From the NCBI GenBank assembly GCA_009602735.1, contig WELA01010047.1, positions 44,925 to 108,924 on the forward strand: a stretch of 64,000 nt of DNA. Direction: 5' to 3'. The translations under genes were made by a program, and so were the position numbers. The notes under the pieces were generated by a model. It saw nothing but the letters and a program-made list of their open reading frames with translations, had not been told where the DNA came from and did no database searches. This document shows positions 33,872-46,000 of the stretch, piece by piece; positions within the stretch are counted from its first letter, which is position 1, and each line of letters opens with the position of its first letter. The DNA comes from Mesotaenium endlicherianum (Eukaryota; Streptophyta; Zygnematophyceae; Zygnematales; Mesotaeniaceae).

Positions 33872-34224
33872 ACCAGGGAGGTACAGGTGCTGAGAATGCA
33901 GTTTGACTAAATCCCCCTTGGAAAATGTCAGTTCCCGACGGTGTTGATTAGCGTATTTTTGTTGGTTTTCTTGGGCTTTGTGCAGGTTTTGTTGGACTTC
34001 TGACAGGGTGTCAGCAAACTCCTGAGTTAACTGGAGGGAGACCGGGTTGTCAATCCCTTAAGGGTCAGTTCAAGACTCCCCCAGTACATCTAAAGGAGAC
34101 TTAGGGACTCTACCCAGGCTGAGTTCAAAAGGAGTCTTGCCCGTGTGCGCCGCATTGTTGACCGCAAACTGAATTTGAGGCAACAGGCCGTCCCAATTAC
34201 CTTGTTTTTGGTTGATATATGCTC

Positions 34225-37200
34225 TCAGCACCTCCTGCAGAACTCGGACTTAGTTCTTTCAGTCTGCCCATCAGTCTGAGGGTGGTTTGCTGTGCTGAGC
34301 AGCTGTTTGACTCCCATTAACCCCATTAAAGCTCTCCAGAACTTAGAGGTGAATTTTGAGTCTCTGTCTGAGATGATATTAGAAGGGAGCCCATGTTGGC
34401 ATACTACATGGTTGTANNNNNNNNNNNNNNNNNNNNNNNNNNNNNNNNNNNNNNNNNNNNNNNNNNNNNNNNNNNNNNNNNNNNNNNNNNNNNNNNNNNN
34501 NNNNNNNNNNNNNNNNNNNNNNNNNNNNNNNNNNNNNNNNNNNNNNNNNNNNNNNNNNNNNNNNNNNNNNNNNNNNNNNNNNNNNNNNNNNNNNNNNNNN
34601 NNNNNNNNNNNNNNNNNNNNNNNNNNNNNNNNNNNNNNNNNNNNNNNNNNNNNNNNNNNNNNNNNNNNNNNNNNNNNNNNCTCTGACACTGGTCACAGGA
34701 CTTGACATATTACAAGACCTCCCGAGATAACCCCTCCCAATGACAATGTTTTGCCAGTTTGCCAACAGTTTTGGCCTGCCCCAAATGTCCACCCAGGAGA
34801 CTGTCATGAGCTTGACTCAGTAAGAGAGACCTTATTTCCAAATTATTAGGAATGACCAGCTTCAGCCTGCCTGAAGTGGTTTCAGTCACCCAGACCCCTC
34901 CCTTGAGCTTATACCCGAGTGCAGTAGCACGACACATACCAGTAGTGGGGCTGGGCTCAAATGTTGGGTCAGAAAGGTAGGCTTTCCTAAGTTGTTCAAG
35001 GAAGGACTTTTTCACCTTTAGTGAAGTGAGTGCACACAGGACTTTATCTACAGTATGCTGACTAAAGTTCCTTTCTTGCAAGTCAGGTCTTCTAGAGAGT
35101 GCATCAGCAGGATTCAACTTCCCTGGTTTGTAGTCGATCTGGACTTGGAACTGCTCCAGCATCTGGCTCCAGCGGTTCTCCCTCCTCGACAGCTTGGACT
35201 TCTTCTGAAAGTAAGTCACAGCTAGATGATCTGTAATCACCTTAAAGGCTTTACCATGTAAGTATGCTCTCCACTGTTTGAGTACATGAACAATAGCTAG
35301 CAGCTTTTTATCATGCACTGAGTAATTAATCTCGGCTGGATTAAATTTCATAGACTCATACAACACAGGATGCCACTCCTGCCGTACCTTACCATCCTTT
35401 GTGGTTTTGTCAGCAGGCTGCAACAAAATAGCACCCATGGCAAAGTCAGAGGCATCAGTAACCACTTGCACCGGTTTGCTGGGGTCATACACGGCTAGCA
35501 CAGAGGATGAACAAAGGGCGTCTTTAAGGGTCTGGAAGGCAGCCTGCTGCTCTTCCCCCCACACATACCCTATGTCTTTCTTAGTAAGGTCAGTCAGTTT
35601 ACTGGCCTTTGTGGAATAATTCTCAATAAATCTCCTATAGTAGTTAGCCAACCCGAGGAAGGATCTAACTTCAGAGACAGACTGTGGTACTGGCCAGTCC
35701 CTTATGGTCTGGACTTTCTTAGGATCCACACTGATGCCCTCTTTACTGACAACGTGGCCTAAGAATTCAATACTTTCCTTANGAATTCAATACTTTTCTT
35801 AAAGAAATCACACTTGCTCAATTTAGCATATAAGTGATTCGTTCTCAGAGTGTCCAGGACTGTCTTAAAGTGTTCAGCGTGCTGAGCTTCATCTTTAGAG
35901 AAAATTAAAATTTCATCCAGGAAAACTTGCACAAACTTATCCAAATAAGGTCTGGTAATGTCATTCATAGCACCCATGAAGGTGGCAGGAGCATTAGTCA
36001 GTCCAAATGGCATCACGTTGAACTCATAGTGTCCATAACGTGTACGGAAGGCAGTCTTGTGTTCATCCCCCTCAGCAATTCTGATTTGATGATAACCACT
36101 CTTGAGATCTATCTTACTGAACACCTTAGCGCCAGACAGGGTATCAAGCAAGTCCTCGATTCTGGGTAAAGCATACTTGTTCTTTACTGTAATTCTGTTC
36201 AGGGCTCTGTAATCCACACACATCCGCATACTGCCATCCTTTTTCTTAACAAATAGGATGGGTGCGCCGTAAGGTGATTTACTGGGAGAAATATAACCAT
36301 TTTCCTCTAGCTCTGCAATCTGTGTTTTCAACTCCTCGCTCTCCACATAAGACAAGCCATACGTGCGTTGCCAAGGTGGCTGACTCCCAGGTAATAGATC
36401 AATCCTATGATCTACTTCCCTCTTAGGGGGTGGTCCTGGAGGCATACGAAATACATCCGTGTACTGAGCAACAACTTTTGCAGCAGTAGGGTGCTCCGGA
36501 GGGCTTACCTTTTTCTCAACCACTTCTTCAGGTTGAGGAGGTACCTCTCTTAGCAGCAGACAGAACATTCTGTCTTCCTTCTGGTTCCAGCTTTTGACGA
36601 ACTCCATTGCATTCAGCAACTTGCATCCTTCTGGAAGCCTCTTCTTTTCCTTCATTTGCCATCCACACAGGACAAGAGGAAGAGCACTGGTGGGTGCCAA
36701 GTCAGTCTGCCCATCACTGGCTCCTCTCACTTTAACTGTACCTCTGCTCCAACACACTTCAGCTTGATGTCTATTAAGCCAGGACCTGCCTAGCACGAGG
36801 TCATAAAAGCCAGTGTTAAGTACCTCAAATGTAAGCGTTTCAGTTAGAACTGCAATGCCAGAACCTAACTGGACCTCAATAGGCTTGGTTATAACTCCTC
36901 CCGGGATACTTGAGGCATCTCCAAGGAATATTTTTCTATTCCCTTGGGTGACAGTAGGCAGCGTTAGCCGCTTAACTAAGTCCTTGTGGATAAAAGTATG
37001 TGACGCCCCTCTGTCAACAAATGCCCTCACCTTTCTACCTGCAATCATGCAATGCAGTAGGATAGGGGGGACTGTCTTCTCCTGACTTTCGCATTGTTCT
37101 CCTGACGTAGCAAAGAAATGTTGGACATCAGGTGGAACAAGAGCATCCAGAGTGTGCACTCTATGGATGGTCTCCTTTATCTGGTTGTCAGGCATGCATA

Positions 37201-37345
37201 GTGAATCCAGTTCAGCAGGACCCATAATACCTGCTACGAGGGCAGCTAGTGACGACTCACTATCTCTAGCGTCCTCACAGTCAGTAGACTGGATTACTGA
37301 CAATTGCTGTCTTTTAAAGGCTGGTCTGTTCTCTCGACCTTGGGC
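34225..37345 (-). mobile_element. Protease, RT, RNase H and integrase of the LTR-B chromovirus
   Basis: The aspartic protease site lies around [16 protein letters not shown] (near 37.0 kb). [58 protein letters not shown]. RNase [15 protein letters not shown] and [14 protein letters not shown], with [11 protein letters not shown]. Integrase shows a zinc finger region ([19 protein letters not shown]) and core words [20 protein letters not shown] and [14 protein letters not shown]. Between the last two, 34417-34680 is unsequenced. Domain order is standard for Ty3/gypsy. Fossil, broken. Confidence 0.92.
34417..34680. other. Assembly gap (264 N)
   Basis: Run of N inside the integrase region of the LTR-B element. 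Further N are at 35782, 37447 and 45210 (single) and 48980-48989. At 35782 and 37447 about 20 bp on the left of the N are repeated on the right, as happens when overlapping contig ends are joined without merging. Confidence 0.95.
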
Positions 37346-39110
37346 AGGTGCTTGACTGGACACTGTTCTCTGTAGTGGCCTTTCTGCTGACAATGGTAGC
37401 AAGTGGATTTTGCTGAGGCTGGTCTCGGCTTAGTCCTACCCCCACCNCTCGGCTTAGTCCTACCCCCACCTCTTCCATAGTCGCCTTGAGAGGAACCACC
37501 TCTACCTCTAGACTGTATGGCATTATATTCGTACTCATATCCATCGCCCTGATCATCCTCAAACTGGTCTATTTCAAAACAAAAGTAAAATATCTTAATT
37601 GGACAACGAAATTGTTATTGTCATTGAAATTGTGTTTAGAAATTTCAATAACATATTTACTTTTTGTAAGATTATCAATATTAAAATTTGTACCATGTTG
37701 AGAGTCGTACAGAAGAGGTAAAGAATAAGGAGGAGATTGTTCTCAAATTTTGCTTTAAGCAAAAAATTGTCAACTTGCATGAAGTAGTTTAAGTATAAGT
37801 GGTAAATTTTTCGGGATAAAGTGTTTGAGGAAAAGATAGTGTAGAAAATTGAGTCTGAGCTATTTATGACATGTTTTTTTACTTTTAAATATAGTTTCAA
37901 TTGCATTGTAGGAACCGTGGGGCTATTTGACAACCTTAGACACCAAAGCATTATTTTGGCGCTTGTGATTGAACTCCTGCTGATCCCAGGCATCCGCATC
38001 CTGGATCAAGTCAGCCAGTTTCTCATATTTTTTCTCAGCAAAATGACCAGAGACCTTGGACCTCGCTATCCTATATCGTACTGGCAAATCGGGCTGCTTC
38101 ATCATGTTCTCTTGAAACTTTTGAGCAAACTCAGCAGCTGAAGTGGTCTGCTTCAGTGTCAGGGAGATCATCGCATAGATAGCTTTCTCCTGCTGGTTGA
38201 TGATATCAAACTTCTCATGCAACTTCTCGACAAACTCTACCCACGTAGGGTCACCGAGTTGCCGAGCCTTACGCTCTCCTTTCCAGTAAAGCCACCAGTC
38301 TGCGGCACTGCCTTTCGGTAGCGCACCGGTGTGCCTGACCTTCTCGTAATCTTGCAGTTCTGGATAGTTCTCCAGCCACTGCTCAACATCCGCGAGAAAC
38401 TTGATCAGGTAATATTTTCTGTTTCACTCAGGATCATATTCCTGGGGAGGTATCGGCTTGGGCTTACTAGGCCCTCGGCCACCACCACTAGTGGTTTGAG
38501 ACCCCAATTGGTCTCTATCCCGCAGTAGGGACATTATGATTCTTTTGTCCTCCTGTTGGGACTGATACATGGTCGCCATTTGCGACTGCATCTGAACGAA
38601 CAATGCTCCCAAGTCTACACTCTGGGGTGGTAGATTAGCAAATGCAGCAGCAGCATTGGCATCTACTCGCTGAGTAGTGTCCTCAACAGTCCCTCTCGCT
38701 CCTGCAGCAGCAATTCCTGTCGCATTCAGCAGGTCACGTATTTGACCTAGGGGTACATTGAGTTGTACAGCAGGAGGTGGGTTCAGAACATTGGCCCTTC
38801 ATGCCATAAGTTCCTGGACAGTGCGCTCGTCAGCTGGCTGTCTTTCCCTCCTTTCTGTATCTTCAGCGGCCTTTGCAAATTGTTCAGCTTCTAGCCTGGC
38901 TCTCTCCTCCTCAGCTTGCTGTGCTGCGACTGCGGCAATAGCAGCTGCCTCGTCTGCAGCCTCCCTAGCTGCAGTATCTGCTACTGCTTCAGAATAGGTA
39001 CGGTTTCCCGCTACATGGCTTTCCGCCTAATTTTTGACAATCTCGTTATCCTGGTTCTCCATGTCTCAGGAGTTGCTAGTTTGAGACCTTGTCCTTACCA
39101 TACAAAGAAG
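37345..39110 (-). mobile_element. gag of the LTR-B chromovirus
   Basis: It begins MVRTRSQ soon after the primer-binding site. It continues with an Ala/Glu-rich coiled region (ADEAAAIAAVAAQQAEEERA), then LRDRDQLGSQTT, then a capsid-like part (DVEQWLENYPELQDYEKV, ADWWLYWKGERKA, EEFAQKF-like helices). The CCHC knuckle [14 protein letters not shown] is at 37.35-37.40 kb. A 348-bp AT-rich block bounded by CTATTT separates capsid and knuckle. Broken, a few breaks. Confidence 0.85.
37575..37922. repeat. AT-rich insert in the LTR-B gag, bounded by CTATTT
   Basis: This 348-bp block is much more AT-rich than its surroundings and separates the capsid and zinc-knuckle parts of gag. CTATTT occurs at 37569-37574 and again at 37923-37928, as expected of a small insertion with a 6-bp target duplication. 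I found no terminal inverted repeat, so the type of insertion is unknown. Confidence 0.35.
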
Positions 39111-39135
39111 ACTGTGATAACTGCTTCGATATCAC

Positions 39136-39856
39136 TGCAATGAATCGACATACCAAATAGGCGATTAATAATTAATAAAGATCTTATTATCAGCAAGTAA
39201 TCTTTATGGTATTTTTCGTTAACTGGTTAAACGGCAAAGGACAATGCGCTAGCAGTGAATAATACTCGTAAGTCGAATGCGAGTAAACTAGCATCAATAA
39301 TGCAATTCAGTAAACTCATACATAAGCAAGGTTAGAAGACAGTGCGTATCAATGGCTTCTCGCCTTGGATTCGGATCGCTCTCAGTAAGCTGTACAAGAG
39401 AGTTGGCCTTGTTTTCGAATGCCGAACTCGAGAGCAATGCCTAGCATATATACATGGAATGAGTTTACTGTTCAACGGTCAGTGGGATGGCACCGCCTAC
39501 CCGGGATTTAACCACGTTGGTAGGACCTCGGTTAACCAAATCTACCGCCATCTCCCATCATCCCGAATAGCCATCCATCATAGGGATGTCATCTGGCCAT
39601 TCATCTAGCATACCACACTTAGATGCATATCGAGGCAGTTCGCTGCTACCGAGTACGGAAGTCAGCTGGCTGTCAAAGAATGTGTCAGCAAGCTAACTTA
39701 AGGTGACCTCAGCCTGCTACTTCCGGCCGAGTCATTAAATCGATATTAAATATAAAGTTTAGCACACAGATCATTAACTAGAGTTCTGCAGGCTGAACTT
39801 ATTTAACTATATTATTTAAATGAATATTATGTCAACCAATATACTGATTCATTACA
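39136..39856 (-). repeat. LTR-B, 5' copy
   Basis: 721 bp, near-identical to the copy at 30922-31643. On the minus strand the downstream side carries TGATATCGAAGC two bases after the LTR end, two mismatches from a TGGTATCGGAGC-type initiator-Met primer-binding site, then a gag that begins MVRTRSQ. Confidence 0.9.
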
Positions 39857-39998
39857 ATCCCTCCAACTTATCATGTTGTCGCCTCGACAACACTAACACT
39901 AATAACAGAGTGCTGTCCCTTTTGTCCCCAGCCTACTGCCCTTAGGAGGGAGATGTCCCTGAGGCCCTATACTTAGGGGAGCCAGACCTCCTCCTGTC
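39857..39998 (-). mobile_element. 3' internal end of a second LTR-B element
   Basis: Beyond the 5' LTR, 142 bp continue to match 31644-31784 (polypurine tract and the end of the extra 3' frame). The LTR at 39136 therefore also served as the 3' LTR of an upstream element, which is cut off at 39998 where gypsy family C pol begins. This fits tandem elements sharing one LTR. Confidence 0.8.
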
Positions 39999-42491
39999 TC
40001 CCACAGTAGTAGTCGCTAAAAAGGACGAGGCCGGCAATTACACTGCCACTCGTATGTGTGGAGATTACAGGCGACTGAATCTGTACATGGAGCCAGACTG
40101 CTATGTGAGGCCTACGCCAAAGCGGATCTTTGCAATTGCCACCACCGAGAAGGTGTTCAGCATCATCGATCTGCGCCAAGGCTTCAACCACATCCCTGTG
40201 AAAACAAAAGATCGAGGTAAGACCGCTTTCTGGGCTCAAAGGTAACTTTGGCAATGGACAATAATGCCATTTGGGCTAAAAAATGCCCTAGCCATTATTC
40301 AGAGGACTATGGATAAAGTGCTGGAGGGGCTGAATTTTGCTAAGCCATACATTGACGCTGTGGTAGTATTCAGCAACTCCATAGAGGATCACCTCGAGCA
40401 CTTGGAACAAGTGTTCCAGCGCCTGGAGAAATTCCAGATGAAGCTGCATCCTGAATGTGCAAATTCTTTGAGGCACACGTGCCTTACCTAGGACATGAGA
40501 TAGGGAACAATGCTATGTCCCCTCAGGCTGTGAAGGCTGAGGCTATTTACAAGATACCTGTACCTGCGAATGTGTCTAAGCTGAAGGCTTTGTTAGGGCT
40601 AAGCGGATACTATCGTAAGTTTGTGAAGGATTATAACAGAATTGCTAAATTTCAGACGGAACTCCTGAAAAAGGATGTGCCTTTTGCGTGGACAGAAGCT
40701 TAGGAGAAAGCCATGAACGAGCTTAAGGAGCGGCTGGTAACAGCCCCAGTCTTGCAAACGCTGTTCAATTTGCACACTGACTGGAGTTGTGTGGGAATTG
40801 GCGCAGTACTCATGCAGGTCGCAAGCCCTAGAGAGGAGTATGTCATTGCCTATGCCTCACGCTCTAACAATCGAGCGGAGAGCAAATACTCGTCCTATGA
40901 AGGAGAGCCGCTGGCAGTGGTTTGGGCTGTCACACACTTCAGAGAGTATCTGTGGAGAAGACCCTTCACGTTGATCACGGATCACTTACCATTACTATGG
41001 CTGATGAAGATTAGAGACCTCACTAGTAAGTTGGCTCGCTGGGCTCTTAAGCTGCAAAAGTACCAAATGACGGTGGTGCACAGAGCAGGAGTGCTCAACA
41101 ACGACGTCGATAGACTCAGCAGGAACCCAGACCCATCTTCAGATGACAGAACAGGAGATCAAGAGGACGAAGACCCGAGCAGCCCAGCAGAGTTGGTGGC
41201 TTGCCTTAGGTGAAGCTGAGCCTCTACCCCTGTTCAATCCAGAGATCTGGAAAGATCAAGCTACTATGCACTGGTTGAACACGGGAACTCACTTGGAAGG
41301 ACTATCAGTGAAGGAGAAGGACCAGGTAAGCCATCGAGCTAAAAGGTTTTGCTGGAAACGCAACAACCTCTTCAAAATTGAAGAAACTGGTCAGGAGAAG
41401 TTAGTACCAGAACCCATCAGGAGACGAGCTCTTGTGTAGGAAATGCACGAGAACACTGGACACTATGGTGTCAAGAAGACATATAGTCTTTTGGAACTGT
41501 CTTACTAGTGGAGGGGCATGAAGGAGCAGTGTGAAGATGTGATCAAGGCCTGCCAAAGCTGTGATCGCGTCAAGGCTGGTTTTACACAGCAACATCCACA
41601 CTTGCAACCTTTGCCAATCATGAGCCTAGGCTACCGCTGGAGCTGCGATCTCGCTGGTGAGCTACCGCTGTCTAAGCGAGGTAACAAGTATATCATAGTC
41701 ATGATTGAGCATTTCTCTAAGTGGATAGAGGTTGTGCCTCTAACTGCTAAGGAGAGTCTAGGGACCGCAGAACGTTCCTTAATGGTGTGATTGTGCGTCA
41801 TGGAGCTCCAGCAGAAGTGCTGACAGACCAAGAGTGTGAGTTCCAAGGGTCTTTTCAGAAACTCTTGGATAGATGCTTCATCGATCATCGCACTACGTCT
41901 AGAGATCATCCGCAAGCAGATGGTCTGGCAGAAAGGATGGTGCAAACCATTAAGTCTGCTTTGCGCAAGTTTTGCCTTGAGCATGACAAGCGTGACTGGG
42001 ATCTGGCCCTGCCATGGCTGCTTATGGGCTACAGACTTAGCAAGCAGGCTGCCTTGGCGAATTACTCGCCATATCAGATACTGTTTGGCAAAAGTCCAGT
42101 AGTGCCCAGGAGCATCAAGCAGGAGATGGAACAGGTGAAAGACCTGGACAGCCCTGATGAACTGTTAAAAGTGATGGTACGCCGTAAGGCGTTATTTGAG
42201 CGCATGATGCCGGCTGCAGTAGACAATCTAAAAATTGCACAGAAAAGAGATACGCAACGTTACGCCAGGACGCAAGACGGGAGCTACCGCTTGCAAATGA
42301 CGCAGATTCAAGAAGAAGACTTTGTCTATCGCAAGCGCCAAACCAAGACCACCATCGACACCAGTTCAGGTGCAATGATCTTACACTTGAAACATGCGTT
42401 TGACAATGGTGTTTTAGAACTGGAAGGTTTTGATGGTAAAACCATGAGAGCACGTGCAGAATTGCTCGCTATGCCATTTGCCGAATATTGA
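39999..42491 (+). mobile_element. pol (RT, RNase H, integrase) of gypsy family C, 5' truncated
   Basis: It starts abruptly within RT (VVVAKKDEAGNY, CGDYRRLN), then FSIIDLRQGFNHIP, MPFGLKNA, PYIDAVVVFSN and LGLSGYYRKFVKDYN. RNase H: NLHTDWSCVGIGAVLMQ, NNRAESKYSSYEGE, ITDHLPLLWLM. Integrase: HENTGHYGVKKTYSLLE, CQSCDRVK, WSCDLAGELPLSK, GNKYIIVMIEHFSKWIE, VRHGAPAEVLTDQE and HRTTSRDHPQADGLAERM. It is a sister clade of the DNMT element, with the same order and near-identical integrase words. Upstream parts of pol and gag are absent here. A gag of the same strand lies at 20.2-22.3 kb. Fossil with several breaks. Confidence 0.92.
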
Positions 42492-42702
42492 TCCTACAGT
42501 TAGGGTTGTGTCTGAGGAATTGGTGCCAGCCACGCCTTGTGCCAGCTGCAAAGTGCTGGATGATCAGGAAGCAATGGTAACTTACAATAAGTGTGGTGCC
42601 CGTTGGCACACTTTCTGCATTGGCGAGGAAGAAATTATGGCAGAACGATGGGAATGTCCTGATTGCCTTTCTAAAACTCCTAGCCGCAGGGCTGGAAAAT
42701 AA
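42492..42702 (+). mobile_element. PHD-like finger after the integrase of gypsy family C
   Basis: The frame reads CSLCHLPNID, then CASCKVLDDQEA, KCGARWHTFC and WECPDC, ending at 42702. The spacing follows a PHD finger and it sits exactly where the DNMT element has its PHD finger, also after a CHLPN word. It is less regular than the finger at 23.7 kb. It probably serves as a chromatin reader attached to the integrase. Confidence 0.7.
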
Positions 42703-42749
42703 TAGCTTCTCGCAGAAAAGGCAGGGACGCCTCAGCTGAGAGAGAGGGG

Positions 42750-43065
42750 TGTAAGAGGAATTAAGGCAAGGCAAGTATTTTTAAAATTTTCTGCTAAAGT
42801 CTTAGGATAAGCAGATGGTGAGAGCTGGGTGACGGAGAATGTTGCCCTGAGTGTTGGTCATGGTTGCATAGTGCAAGTTCAGGAGCCCAGGGATGGGTCA
42901 ACCTTGGTAAGGCTTGTCACCGACACACGTGCAAAGGTCGATCGACCATGTTTGCCAACACGTGAGGAGGGCCACCGACACATCGACCAGGTCAAAGACA
43001 CACGTGCTGAAAGGCTACACGCGTCCCGAGGGACCGACACTGTTAGGCACGACAGTGGGGCCTAG
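42750..43065 (+). mobile_element. 3' LTR head of gypsy family C
   Basis: A purine-rich tract (GAGAGAGAGGGG) precedes TGTAAGAGGAATTAAGG at 42750. The following 315 bp share CACGTGAGGAGG, CGACACATCGACCAGGTC and CTGTTAGGCACGACA with the minus strand of 7405-7782. The rest of the LTR beyond about 43065 was not identified. Confidence 0.6.
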
Positions 43066-46000
43066 AGGCAGGCACCCGAAGGTGCCGTTTTTGGGGGTGG
43101 CAGGGCTTCAAAATGTGCCTACACATTTCACCAATTCTATCCACCTGACCTGCGGCGACGGTACCTTTGGCGGGAATTGAAAATGCCTTGCAAAACATTG
43201 AGAGAGCGGGATTTACACATTCCATCTTTGTGAAATGGGTCCTTGAGCCGCGACAAACAGGAGCTAAGGAAGAATGGACGAAGCCATAGCTCATTATCAT
43301 TTCAACTTGTGTGTCCTCCAAATTGGTAGTTGAAGCCGTTACTCACGTTTAGTATTGTCAGAGGCTAGGGATGAAAACGGTCTGAGGAAGGGAGGAATAA
43401 GGATAAGGTATGTAGGTTCTCCCTTGCCCTGTGCACAATGTGTGATGACATTGTCTTGCAACCTTTGTAGAAGTGCGGAATTGCACCTGTTAGATCCTCA
43501 TCGATCTCATAGAAGGCCATTGAGCAGTAGGATCAATCATGAGGTCCCGTGGCCAAAGTGCCTGGTGTTGTTGCTCCTGCTCGTAAGTCACCTTTCCTCT
43601 TTGCTCCCTAACCCTAATCTGCATCTGTGTGTGTGTCTGTCTGTGGTCTGTTTCCACGCCTGGTCTCCCGTGTGTCCGTGAGCATTATCGTGCGCGTGCT
43701 TGTGTGTATGCCACGTGGTGCGCTAGCGCAAGGAGGTGAGTACCCATTTGGCAAAGGCCTGGGCCCTCAAAGACAGATGAGAGCCAGCATGTCCGTCCCT
43801 AGCGCACGCATGCACGTAGATGCGCACGCACGCTAGCGAGCCTTTCTTTGATAGGAGCCACACGGCACTCTTGATTGAGGGCAAAAACGTTCAGATGTGT
43901 GGGAGTGCCAAAGCCGCACACAAATTCGTGAGCTTGCTGGCTGCTGGCATGGCAAGAAGTGCATGAGCACGTGTCTTTGTCTAATTTTGAGACGCAGTGG
44001 CAGGTGGCAGTGGGACTCAATTCAGTGGCCCGCAGCAGCCTTGCCGTGCTCTCTTCATCTCGCAATCTTCCTCTTTAAGTCCCCCCCCGCCCCCCCCCTC
44101 CTTCCGCTCCCCCTCACTTCTCTCATCCTCTTTATCTTCCCCCCTTACTCTCCCCTCCTCTCACTCTCACTTGGGTGTTGCTCTCGCGCTTCCTCCTTCC
44201 ACAGGCCTGCTCTACGCGTATGAGTCTTGCGACCCTGTCGTCCAGATGCTTGCTCTCCCTTGTGTGTGTGTGTGTTGCTCTCGCTCGTCCGTGTTTTCAG
44301 AGCCCGCCAAAAGTCTTGCGACCCCGTCAACATCCTCACGCCCCTGAGTAAGGGCCGCTTCCAGGAGGGAGAAGTAAGTCGGCCCTTGTACACACACTCA
44401 AGAGGTTGAGTTCAGTTGACGGGCACCCACTACGAGGGAGTGGGGATGTGTGTCCTTAAATACACACCCTAACACCTGGGACTAGAGAGTGCTGAACTAG
44501 AAAGCTTCTGGCCTTTGTCTGGCCCTGAGCTACCGCACAATTAGTCACCGCTATGGCTTTTCATAGATTGTTTATACTCGTAACTATTCCTAGCTCAAGT
44601 AGCTCTGTGTGTTTGCACGTTCCTAGCACGTTCTTATAGCCTGGCGGCGCAAATATTTTGGAACCCAAAACCTCAACTTCTCAACTGATGATCGAAATAT
44701 CTTTTGTGGCTTGATCCAACAACATGGCTTGCTTGTCTCACTCGGGGGCAAGTGAGGGAGAGGCGTAGTAGTTGTAGGGGGCTGTAGCGCTGAAGCACGA
44801 GCGCAACGCCAACGGTTGTCGCTAGGGGGGGACGGGAGGGCGCATAAGGCTTGCCCCTTGTCACAGTCCAGGCTGCTGTGGCACAGTTTGAAGAGTCTGG
44901 ATGGGAAGGGCAAGGTAGCACCCAAGCCCGTCTGCCCCAAACTTTCTCGTGTGTCATGCGCTGCAATGGGGGCGGGCAGTGTTGTGCTGATACATGTGCT
45001 TGTGCTGCTCCTTGTTTTGCCTGCCTTGGCCAAAGGGGGAGCCAGGGTGCTTGGGGGCTTGAGCCTTGCTTGGATTTTAATTCTCTCTTTGTAAAAGCAC
45101 CAGGACTAATTGTTGCAAGGGAGAGGAGATAGACTGCTGCTGGGTTGAAAGGGAGTGAGAAAGTGCAGGGCAAGAGGGGGGAATGAAGGGAGGAGGAAGG
45201 GGGCTTTTGNCGCCACCTATTGCAATAATCTACGCTTCCTGCCGCGATTGGCCTCACTTCCTCTCGCTCTCTCTTTTTTTTATTGCAGGCGTCGGTGCCA
45301 CCTGGTGACGTGGAAGACCAGGGACGTAAACGCCTTCAATTCTCCACTCTCAAGCTGGTGGGTGCTTGTGCCAAGTGGCCATCCTCCTCCTCCTCCTCCT
45401 CATTCCTTTTTCTCCCTCTCCTTGTTGTCCTCCTCCCCTCCCTTGCCCCATACTACATCCTCTACCACATTCTAGAATTGTTGGTTATTTCTCCCTTTCT
45501 TTCACACCCTCTTTGTTCCCCTGGCCACCCTCTCCAATTCAAAGCCTGATCCACTTGTACCCTTGCTGCTGAAGGATGACAAATTTTCTTATTGTCCTCT
45601 TCTTCTCTTCCCCTCCTCCCCCCTTCCTCCCTCCTTCTCTACTCTCTTGTATTATTGTTGGGGCAGGCAGGCTGCAGGCCTGCTCCTTGCCCGCCCTGCT
45701 TGTTTGCCCTGTCCGCCAGGACGACGCGTTCAGGATGCGTTCATGCATGCGTATTCACATATATAGGTATACATAATATTTAATGTGCTTATTAGTGTAT
45801 CTAGATATATACGCATGTATGTTGTAGTTTACACATGTGATCATGCATGTATGTATTTATGCATATATGTGTCATATGAAGGCTTAATGAACATTATGTC
45901 TTTTAGTGCTTTCCTCCACACCTTGCTCTCGACAAGTGGCATGCGGGTGTAGTGATCCTGTGCCTGTGTGGTTGGGTGCGTGTGGGTAGGCGTGTGGGCG

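Larger units (their letters stand above)
30922..39856 (-). mobile_element. LTR-B chromovirus (Ty3/gypsy), both LTRs present, broken
   Basis: The 3' LTR is at 30922-31643 and the 5' LTR at 39136-39856. Both read TGTAATGAATCAG... on the minus strand and end in CA. The two LTRs look about 98% identical by eye, so the insertion is fairly recent. Internal order on the minus strand: gag (39.1-37.9 kb, zinc knuckle 37.35-37.40 kb), protease, RT, RNase H, integrase (contains a 264-bp N gap), chromodomain (33.87-33.46 kb), extra 3' frame (33.15-31.73 kb), polypurine tract GTTGGAGGGAT next to the 3' LTR. A primer-binding site like that of initiator tRNA-Met (TGATATCGAAGC) follows the 5' LTR. It has several breaks and also contains assembly gaps. 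Confidence 0.93.
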
